Below, piece after piece: positions 1 to 4,550 of a DNA stretch of 9,380 bases. Position numbers and translations under genes: made by a program. The stretch is from an uncultured Acetatifactor sp. GTDB taxonomy: Bacteria > Bacillota > Clostridia > Lachnospirales > Lachnospiraceae. Under the pieces are notes generated by a model. That model worked only from the letters and a program-made list of their open reading frames with translations. It was not told where the DNA came from and did not search any database. Numbering within the stretch: position 1 is the first letter of the stretch; each line of letters begins with the position of its first letter. The stretch lies in assembly GCA_947626405.1 (NCBI GenBank), contig CANQSE010000062.1, positions 1 through 9,380 of the forward strand. Reading direction: 5' to 3'.

Positions 1-144
1 CTTATAGTACACCCGGTACTTGGCGGCCCCGGACACCTTGCCCCAGCTGATCTTCACGCCGCCGTTGACGTTTTCGATCTTGCTCACCTTCGGGGCGGCC
101 AGCTTCGTCGGGGCCTTAGGGGTCGCCGTGGGCTTTGTGCTCAT
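1..144 (-). CDS. Fibronectin type III domain protein, partial (runs off the left edge)
   Basis: Read on the minus strand from an ATG at 144-142, 48 codons stay open to the window edge. Residues 1-15 are a Pro/Thr/Lys-rich linker (STKPTATPKAPTK). From about residue 16 comes the start of an Fn3 beta-sandwich: AAPKVSKIENVNGGVKISW, then a short turn and AAKYRVYYK, with the conserved Trp and the Tyr-x-Val-Tyr strand. Fn3 domains of this type are spacers in secreted or surface proteins of gut Clostridia. No ribosome binding site or signal peptide precedes the ATG. The frame stays open upstream into the 3' end of the HD-GYP gene, to a stop near 241. A linker plus Fn3 is normally internal to a protein, so this may be a 5'-truncated remnant rather than an intact gene. 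About 44 of 48 codons end in G or C, unlike the neighbouring gene (about half). The Fn3 call is fairly firm; gene integrity is uncertain. Confidence 0.55.
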   Translation of the reverse strand, partial: MSTKPTATPKAPTKLAAPKVSKIENVNGGVKISWGKVSGAAKYRVYYK

Positions 145-172
145 GATGGTTCTGGATGTGGCGCTGTCGTAG

Positions 173-1273
173 CTATTGTATGATGAGACTTGCGCAGTTG
201 ATGTCGCTTGCAAGATCGTACAATTTACCGGTTTTAAGCCCTACTACCTTGGGGCGCAGGCAGTTTTCGGGATTGTTTTCAACCACCTTTGCCCTTTCGC
301 CGTTTGAGAGCATGACAATACTGTCAACTGAATAGAGAATAACGCTGCTCAGGAAGCTTTTCATTGCTTCAAAATCAAGCTCTCCGGTCATTGACATTAT
401 CATCTCTATGGCGACGCCTTTTGGGAACCCTTTTTTGTAGGGGCGTTCCGTGACAAGAGCGTCATATATATCCGCCACGGAGATTATTTTTGCATAGGGA
501 TGGATCTTGTCCGCGGTAGAGCCCAGAGGATATCCCTTGCCGTTTATTTTTTCGTGGTGCTGGAGAACTCCGCGCATAATTCCGTCGGAAAATTCGTTTC
601 TTTTTTTAAGAATTTCAAAGCCGAAAAGCGTATGCTGCTTCATCAGGGCAAATTCTTCGTCGGTGAGACGTCCCGCCTTGTTGAGCACCTCGTTTGGAAT
701 CTTGGACTTACCCACATCGTGAAGCAGACCGGATATGCCGAGTTCGTGGATATCCCTGTCGCTCAGTCCGTGTTTTTTCCCTACGATCATGGCCATGGTG
801 GCTACGTCCACGCTGTGTTTGAAGGTGTATTCGTCGCTGACCTTCAGCATGCTGATGTCGATGGCCACGGCGTCGTTGTCAACAATCGCCGACATAAGCT
901 CGTTTGCAACATTGTTTGTCGCCTCGGAGAAATTGGCGTCGTCGGTATGGCTGTATAAAAACTGGATGCCCTCGCCCACTCTTTGGCGGACGTCCTCGGT
1001 GAGCTTAACCTTGGCGCGATCCTCCACACGGCTTTTTTCGATAAGCTCTTTTGTGTATTGCGGGATCTGAAGCTCAAGCTCATCGTCGTCGGGCTCGCCC
1101 TCCTGTATATAGACACCGCCGATTCCCTTGCCCTGAAGGTAATCAATATGGAAATCGTCCAGATATGCGCCTTTTTCGATCAGGGAACGGCCTGTTCCGT
1201 CCACGATGGACTGGTCAATTTTCATGCCTTCTTTTAACAATCGCGTACTTATAAATTTTCTTTTGACTGCCAT
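173..1273 (-). CDS. HD-GYP domain protein, probable cyclic-di-GMP phosphodiesterase
   Basis: This is a 366-residue protein from the ATG at 1273-1271. Residues 1-70 form an N-terminal domain of the kind often found before HD-GYP domains (FISTRLLKEGMKIDQSIVD...). The HD-GYP domain spans about 145-310. Its metal ligands and signature are visible: H153 (FKHSVDVA), H185-D186 (LLHDVGKSKIP), H214 (MKQHT), HHE at 239-241, the GYP-type loop NGKGYP at 244-249 and DIYDAL at 268-273. The C-terminus (SNGERAKVVENNPENCLRP) is the usual clostridial tail. HD-GYP enzymes hydrolyse cyclic-di-GMP in the cytosol and so lower this second messenger; activity here is inferred from the intact motifs. There is no membrane segment and no receiver domain. 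The frame stays open to an ATG at 1420, which would add 49 residues, mostly a 4-residue repeat. The start at 1273 is preferred because homology begins there and a weak GCGGGG lies upstream; the 1420 ATG has no ribosome binding site. It is monocistronic as far as can be seen. Confidence 0.9.
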   Translation of the reverse strand: MAVKRKFISTRLLKEGMKIDQSIVDGTGRSLIEKGAYLDDFHIDYLQGKGIGGVYIQEGEPDDDELELQIPQYTKELIEKSRVEDRAKVKLTEDVRQRVGEGIQFLYSHTDDANFSEATNNVANELMSAIVDNDAVAIDISMLKVSDEYTFKHSVDVATMAMIVGKKHGLSDRDIHELGISGLLHDVGKSKIPNEVLNKAGRLTDEEFALMKQHTLFGFEILKKRNEFSDGIMRGVLQHHEKINGKGYPLGSTADKIHPYAKIISVADIYDALVTERPYKKGFPKGVAIEMIMSMTGELDFEAMKSFLSSVILYSVDSIVMLSNGERAKVVENNPENCLRPKVVGLKTGKLYDLASDINCASLIIQ

Positions 1274-1309
1274 GTAATACCCCGCTGACCTGGTGACTGT
1301 GCCCGTTGA

Positions 1310-1417
1310 CGAATCAAATATCAAATTAAATGCCGAATCAGGTATCGAATCAAATACCGAATTAAATACCGAATCAGGTATCAAATCAAATACCGAATCA
1401 AATACCGAATCAGGTAT
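1310..1417 (-). repeat. Nine tandem 12-bp repeats in three 36-bp higher-order units
   Basis: Read on the minus strand, nine contiguous 12-mers follow each other without interruption. Each 36-bp unit opens with ATACCTGATTCG, identical in all three units. It is followed by two copies of a variant close to RTATTTGATTCG (seen as GTATTTGATTCG, GTATTTGATTTG, GTATTTAATTCG, GCATTTAATTTG and ATATTTGATTCG). The array fills most of the stretch between the probable HD-GYP promoter and the ATG at 1273. Because 12 and 36 are multiples of three, the reading frame stays open and in phase with the HD-GYP gene. It would encode IPDS-VFDS-VFDL type tetrapeptides if translation began at the ATG at 1420. It is either a repeated 5' leader or a low-complexity N-terminal extension. 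Confidence 0.9.
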
Positions 1418-1440
1418 CATTTCAATTATAACTGTAACAA

Positions 1441-1469
1441 ATTATAACACAGCGGACGTGCTCCTGCAA
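1441..1469 (-). promoter_or_regulatory. Probable sigma-A promoter of the HD-GYP gene
   Basis: On the minus strand a perfect TATAAT (1441-1446) is preceded by an extended -10 TG (TGT then TATAAT). A TTGCAG -35-like hexamer (1464-1469) lies 17 bp upstream. The -35 matches only TTG, but an extended -10 compensates for a weak -35. Transcription would start near 1434, giving a leader of about 160 nt that contains the 12-bp repeat array. A second TATAAT at 1425-1430 lacks a convincing -35. Confidence 0.6.
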
Positions 1470-1498
1470 TGAATACTTTTGCTGGAAAATTTGTAAGC

Positions 1499-1694
1499 GT
1501 TCAGCCTTTCCCTTGCCCTTTCCCTTGCAAGTCACGCCCGGCACTGCCGATGTTCTCCCGGCAGACGCGCTTTCGCTCGGTTGCGCACGTAACGGACACC
1601 AGGCTCGAAAGTACCTCGCCAAGTGCCGACGTGCTCACACGGTCTGGCGGGAGAACATCGACATTACCGGGCTGAATACGGAGGAGGGCTGAAC
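1499..1694 (+). repeat. Palindromic interspersed element, copy 1 (full length)
   Basis: This 196-bp element is bounded by GTTCAGCC on the left and GGCTGAAC on the right, a perfect 8-bp terminal inverted repeat. Inside it the arms pair again in matching order: CCCGG, six bases, CGATGTTCTCCCG, one base, CAGAC on the left is mirrored as GTCTG, one base, CGGGAGAACATCG, six bases, CCGGG on the right. The centre (about 1580-1630) forms a second imperfect hairpin whose base is GCACGT/ACGTGC. The same architecture recurs in the copy at 2712-2896 in the other orientation. It encodes no recognisable protein. The open frames through it differ between copies and look incidental. It resembles a non-autonomous MITE-like or large REP-like element; its class is not known to me. 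Confidence 0.8.
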
Positions 1695-1704
1695 TAATAG
1701 GAAT

Positions 1705-1842
1705 CGCGCTTTCGCTCGGTTGCGCACGTAACGGACACCAGGCTCGAAAGTACCTCGCCAAGTGCCGACCGCTCACACGGTCTGTCGGGGGAACATCGAC
1801 ATTACCGGGCTGAATACGGCGGAGGGCTGAACTGATACGAAT
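1705..1842 (+). repeat. Palindromic element, copy 2 (left arm missing; tandem duplication of copy 1)
   Basis: This stretch repeats 1566-1704 almost base for base, starting at CGCGCTTTCGCTCGG and ending beyond the terminal GGGCTGAAC (1824-1832). It also carries a near-copy of the 10-bp right flank (TAATAGGAAT after copy 1, TGATACGAAT after copy 2). The period is 139 bp. The left palindrome arm is absent, so copy 2 cannot fold alone as copy 1 can. Its right arm could instead pair with the left arm of copy 1. Because flanking sequence is included, local tandem duplication is a better explanation than a second insertion. Confidence 0.8.
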
Positions 1843-1935
1843 ATTCCTGCGGGAAAGCTGCAATATCTTGCTAAGCAGAGTGATATATGATAAACTTGAG
1901 AGCAGTATTGCGGTCGATAAAGACGGGAGGAAAAT

Positions 1936-2667
1936 ATGAGACTGATTATGGTACGGCACGGAGATCCCGATTATAAAAAAGATTCCCTGACGGAAAAAGG
2001 ATGGCGTGAGGCCGAACTTCTCGCGGACAGGATGGCGGGTTTAAATGTGAAGGAATTTTATGTGTCGCCTTTGGGACGAGCAAGGGACACGGCATCACTG
2101 ACTCTTGAAAAAATGAACCGGACAGCGACGGTATGCGACTGGCTTCAGGAATTTCCCGTGAGGATCATGCGGCCTGACGTTAAGGAGCGCAGAGCGATAG
2201 CCTGGGACTGGCTGCCGCAGGACTGGACGGTTTATCCGGAATTTTTTGACAGGGAAGGCTGGATGAGTCAGGCTGCCTTTGCGGAGGCCGGAGTGGGGGA
2301 TGAGTACCGCATGGTGACAGAAAGCTTTGACAAGATTCTTGCGGAGCATGGATATTGCCGCGACGGTTTGATTTATCGGGCGGAGCGTCCCAATCGTGAT
2401 ACGCTTGTGTTTTTTTGCCATTTCGGACTTATATGCGTACTGCTTAGCCATCTTATTAATGTGTCGCCAATGGTCCTGTGGCACGGGACCTGTGCGCCGC
2501 CCACATCCGTTACTACAGCCATAACTGAGGAGCGCAGACAGGGAAAGGCTGTTTTCAGGGTAAACGGGTTTGGAGATATATCACATCTTTACGCGGCGGG
2601 TGAGGAACCTGCCTTTTCAGCCAGATTTTGCGAGACTTACGACGATACGTGGGAGCGTCATGACTGA
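1936..2667 (+). CDS. Histidine phosphatase superfamily protein (phosphoglycerate-mutase-like)
   Basis: This is a 243-residue cytosolic protein with a good ribosome binding site (GGGAGG, 7 nt before the ATG). The RHG motif is at residues 7-9 (MVRHGDPDY), with H8 the expected phosphate-accepting histidine. The second arginine is in SPLGRARDTA (R48), an acidic residue at E72 may be the proton donor, and the second histidine is H162 in FFCHFG. All core catalytic elements of the branch-1 histidine phosphatase fold are therefore present. The family includes phosphoglycerate mutases, cobalamin-pathway phosphatases and many broad phosphatases. The substrate cannot be read from the sequence. Residues about 80-130, rich in Trp and acidic residues (AWDWLPQDW), form a longer cap insert than in a typical 200-residue member. 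It stands alone between inverted copies of the palindromic element, with no metabolic neighbours. Confidence 0.88.
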   Translation: MRLIMVRHGDPDYKKDSLTEKGWREAELLADRMAGLNVKEFYVSPLGRARDTASLTLEKMNRTATVCDWLQEFPVRIMRPDVKERRAIAWDWLPQDWTVYPEFFDREGWMSQAAFAEAGVGDEYRMVTESFDKILAEHGYCRDGLIYRAERPNRDTLVFFCHFGLICVLLSHLINVSPMVLWHGTCAPPTSVTTAITEERRQGKAVFRVNGFGDISHLYAAGEEPAFSARFCETYDDTWERHD

Positions 2668-2711
2668 CGCGGAAGTATCGTGTTTATATGTATGATGGAT
2701 GAGATGTAGCA

Positions 2712-2896
2712 GTTCAGCCTCTCCGCCGTATTCAGCCCGGTAATGTCGATGTTCTCCAGACAGACCGTGCGTGCACGTCGGCACCTGGCGAGGTATTTTC
2801 GAGCCTGGTGTCCGTTACGTGCTAAGCCGAGCGGAAGCGTGTCTGTCGGGAGAACATCGGCAGTGCCGGGCGTGACTTGCAGGGAAAAGGCTGAAC
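2712..2896 (-). repeat. Palindromic interspersed element, copy 3 (inverted relative to copy 1)
   Basis: This 185-bp element is bounded by GTTCAGCCT and AGGCTGAAC (9-bp perfect terminal inverted repeat). Reverse-complemented, it aligns along its length with copy 1. It shares the outer arm blocks (CCCGG and CGATGTTCTCC), the internal ACGTAACGGACACCAGGCTC and CTCGCC blocks, and the right arm ATTACCGGGCTGAATACGG. The main difference is a shorter pyrimidine-rich stretch in the arm equivalent to the left arm of copy 1. The central hairpin is better paired here: CACC faces GGTG, where copies 1 and 2 have AGTG. No target-site duplication is evident. It lies between the phosphatase stop codon and the PadR operon promoter. 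Confidence 0.8.
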
Positions 2897-2932
2897 GGTC
2901 ACCACAGAAAAACTCAAAGAGAGAGAAACTTG

Positions 2933-2961
2933 TTGACAGCTCGCAGCATGTGTGTTATTTT
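2933..2961 (+). promoter_or_regulatory. Sigma-A promoter of the PadR/ABC operon
   Basis: A consensus -35 TTGACA (2933-2938) is followed by a 17-bp spacer and the -10 hexamer TATTTT (2956-2961). An extended -10 TG sits at 2953-2954. Transcription would start near 2968, leaving a leader of about 215 nt before the PadR start codon. The dyad at 2974-2995 falls just downstream of the start site, a typical position for repression. Confidence 0.7.
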
Positions 2962-2973
2962 AAATTCGCAAGT

Positions 2974-2995
2974 ATGTCGAGATTCGACATGTCGA
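2974..2995 (+). promoter_or_regulatory. Putative PadR operator (ATGT-N9-ACAT dyad with a third half-site)
   Basis: ATGTCGA (2974-2980), GAT, TCGACAT (2984-2990) form a perfect 7-bp inverted repeat. TCGACATGTCGA (2984-2995) is an overlapping 12-bp palindrome that adds a third ATGTCGA half-site. PadR-family proteins commonly bind ATGT/ACAT dyads with about 8-10 bp between the half-sites. The dyad lies about +7 to +28 from the predicted transcription start and directly precedes an operon whose first gene is a PadR regulator. Autoregulation is inferred from this arrangement. Confidence 0.6.
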
Positions 2996-3065
2996 GCAAA
3001 GATATATCCGATTGCAGAACTGTAATCATGATATTCCGTCAGTTAAACGGCGGACTATGGGGCAG

Positions 3066-3135
3066 CGGCACAGTGGAGCGGTAAATCATGGAATGACGGC
3101 ACAGTGGGGTGGCGGCATGGGGCGGCACAGTGAGG
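3066..3135 (+). repeat. GC-rich short direct repeats in the PadR operon leader
   Basis: CGGCACAGTGG/A-type units recur at 3066 (CGGCACAGTGGAGCGG), 3097 (CGGCACAGTGGGG) and 3123 (CGGCACAGTGAGG), with further GCGGCATGG and GCAGCATGGAGCGG variants up to about 3151. They are irregularly spaced and fill much of the untranslated leader between the operator and the PadR start. No open frame in the leader has a ribosome binding site and recognisable product. Confidence 0.6.
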
Positions 3136-3170
3136 CGGCAGCATGGAGCGGTTTGAGCGGCGGAAACGGT

Positions 3171-3186
3171 AAGGGGAAACGATTTG
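3171..3186 (+). promoter_or_regulatory. Ribosome binding site and TTG start of the PadR gene
   Basis: AAGGGG (3171-3176) lies 7 nt before a TTG codon at 3184-3186. This fixes the start of the PadR gene at a non-ATG codon. The next in-frame ATG is residue 12 (IPMTET), has no Shine-Dalgarno sequence and would cut into the conserved PadR N-terminus. A TTG start would tend to keep regulator levels low. Confidence 0.6.
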
Positions 3187-3573
3187 GAAAAGAACCTGAA
3201 GAAAAAATATATTCCTATGACGGAGACGACATATTATACGCTTCTGGCTCTGACAAAGCCAAGACACGGTTATGCCGTCATGCAGTATGTGAAAAACCTG
3301 ACAGAAGGGCGAGTCGTACTTGGCACCGGAACGCTTTATACTATTACGGGCAGGATGGCGGCCGACGGCGTTGTGTCGTACACGACGGACGAAAAGGGAA
3401 GGAAGGCGTATCTCGTCACGGAGGACGGAATCGAGCTTCTCAAGATTGAGACGGAGCGTCTTAACAGGCAGCTTGAGGACGGGCGGAGAATTTTGGGGAC
3501 GGGGGGTATTTTCCTGTCTGAAATTATTAAGATTCCACATAGAGGAAGGAGCGGAAAATGGTACTGGAATTAA
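3184..3573 (+). CDS. PadR family transcriptional regulator
   Basis: This is a 129-residue winged-helix protein. Residues 12-85 form the PadR DNA-binding domain: MTETTYYTLLALTKPRHGYAV opens helices 1-2, GTGTLYTITGRMAADGVV is the recognition region, and DEKGRKAYLVTEDG is the wing. Residues 82-105 are a charged helix suited to dimerisation, as in the short PadR-s1 type. Such proteins repress linked exporter genes and release DNA on binding drugs or related ligands; LmrR of Lactococcus, which controls LmrCD, is the best-known case. The last 16 nt overlap the ATPase gene, so the two are translationally coupled. The C-terminal tail from about residue 105 is read through the ATPase ribosome binding site region and may not be functional. 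The dyad at 2974-2995 is its likely operator. Confidence 0.9.
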   Translation: MEKNLKKKYIPMTETTYYTLLALTKPRHGYAVMQYVKNLTEGRVVLGTGTLYTITGRMAADGVVSYTTDEKGRKAYLVTEDGIELLKIETERLNRQLEDGRRILGTGGIFLSEIIKIPHRGRSGKWYWN

Positions 3574-4490
3574 AGGATATCTACAAGAGCTTCGGGGAAA
3601 AGGAGGTTCTTCACGGCGTCAGCCTGAGTGTGGAGAACGGAAAGGCGCTGGGATTTCTTGGAAGAAACGGGGCGGGGAAGACAACCACAATCCGTATTCT
3701 TATGGATGTTTTCCGCGCAAACAGCGGGGAGATTCTGCTGGATGGGAAAAAGTTTGTCCCTGGAAAGCACAGGATCGGCTATCTGCCTGAGGAGAGAGGA
3801 CTTTATCCCAAGCGTAAGGTGATGGATCAGATGATCTTTCTCGGCACACTTAGAGGCATGAAGGGACGGGAAGCGAAGGAAAGCGCGGAGCGCTGGCTGA
3901 AACGTCTGGAGGTGGATATGTACGCCGACAAGAAGCTGGAGACATTGTCAAAGGGAAATCAGCAGAAGGTACAGCTTGCGTCCACGCTGGTACATGATCC
4001 GGAGATCGTGATTCTGGATGAGCCGTTCAGCGGTCTGGATCCGGTAAACGCGCAGATCTTAAAGGATGTGGTTAACGAGCTGATCGCACAGGGTAAGATT
4101 GTGATCTTTTCAAGCCACCAGATGAACTACGTTGAGGAATTTTGCGACTACATAACCATAATCGACAAAGGGCGTGTGACGCTCGACGGAGATCTTAAGG
4201 AGATAAAGAGAGAATATGGCAGAAACAGGCTGATTCTTGCGGCGGATGACGTGCCGCCCGCAGAGCTTTGCCAGCGGGCACAGCAGGTGCTTGAGGGACT
4301 TGCGCGTGTCTTTGAGGTAAAAAAAGAATTTCTCGTACTTGAGCTTTCGGAGGGCCCTGACCGCAGAAAGATTCTTGAGCGTCTGGCGGGCTCTGATCTG
4401 CAGGTTGAGATGTTCGGAAGATATGAGCCTTCTCTTAACGATATTTTTGTTGCAAAGGTGGGAGAAGAAAGCAGCGATGAGAGCAAATAA
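3558..4490 (+). CDS. ABC transporter ATP-binding protein (NatA/YhaQ-like exporter ATPase)
   Basis: This 310-residue protein is the nucleotide-binding subunit of an ABC-2 type exporter and acts at the cytoplasmic face of the membrane. Walker A is GRNGAGKTT (35-43). The Q-loop region is GYLPEERGLYP (74-84), where Glu stands in the usual Gln position, as is common in this subfamily. The signature is LSKGNQQK (130-137), Walker B is VILDEP (151-156), the D-loop is SGLDP and the H-loop histidine is H187 (FSSHQM). Residues about 215-305 form a C-terminal extension of the DUF4162 type (VEMFGRYEPSLNDIFVAKVGEE) found in multidrug, bacteriocin and sodium exporter ATPases. The ribosome binding site (GGAAGG, with AGGAGCGG overlapping it) lies inside the end of the PadR gene. 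The gene is co-transcribed with the PadR gene upstream and the permease 60 nt downstream. The substrate is unknown; PadR control favours a drug, antimicrobial peptide or envelope-stress role. Confidence 0.93.
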   Translation: MVLELKDIYKSFGEKEVLHGVSLSVENGKALGFLGRNGAGKTTTIRILMDVFRANSGEILLDGKKFVPGKHRIGYLPEERGLYPKRKVMDQMIFLGTLRGMKGREAKESAERWLKRLEVDMYADKKLETLSKGNQQKVQLASTLVHDPEIVILDEPFSGLDPVNAQILKDVVNELIAQGKIVIFSSHQMNYVEEFCDYITIIDKGRVTLDGDLKEIKREYGRNRLILAADDVPPAELCQRAQQVLEGLARVFEVKKEFLVLELSEGPDRRKILERLAGSDLQVEMFGRYEPSLNDIFVAKVGEESSDESK

Positions 4491-4520
4491 GAAAGCAGGG
4501 GATTCTGGACACGGATTGTA

Positions 4521-4538
4521 TGTCCGCCTGAACGGACA
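4521..4538 (+). promoter_or_regulatory. Small hairpin abutting the permease ribosome binding site
   Basis: TGTCCG (4521-4526), a six-base loop and CGGACA (4533-4538) form a perfect 6-bp stem. It ends at the first base of the AGGGGG Shine-Dalgarno sequence (4538-4543) of the permease gene. It could tune permease translation relative to the ATPase or mark a processing site. There is no T-tract, so it is not a terminator. It is short enough to occur by chance. Confidence 0.35.
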
Positions 4539-4550
4539 GGGGGTTTAAGA

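Noticed and set aside
1310..1417. CRISPR-like array
   Set aside because: The 12-bp units are contiguous with no spacers, and no cas gene is nearby.
1418..1420. ATG at 1420 as the true start of the HD-GYP gene
   Set aside because: There is no Shine-Dalgarno sequence, and the added residues are purely repeat-derived with no family resemblance. It is kept only as an alternative.
1868..1896. Promoter for the histidine phosphatase (TTGCTA, 17 bp, TAAACT)
   Set aside because: Both hexamers are weak (TAAACT matches four of six), and the better TATGAT at 1886-1891 is at the wrong spacing. A promoter in 1843-1935 is likely but cannot be placed.
1501..1959. Minus-strand open frames through the palindromic element (products with RYFRAWCPLRA-like segments), also seen through copy 3
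   Set aside because: They recur only because the DNA repeat recurs. The reading frame shifts between copies, the ends do not match, and no start signal is conserved. They are best treated as spurious translations of the repeat.
2095..2484. A 129-codon minus-strand open frame
   Set aside because: It is antisense to the histidine phosphatase, which has intact catalytic motifs and a good ribosome binding site.
2668..2711. Intrinsic terminator after the histidine phosphatase
   Set aside because: No stem followed by a T run is visible. The adjoining palindromic element might serve this purpose but also lacks a T-tract.
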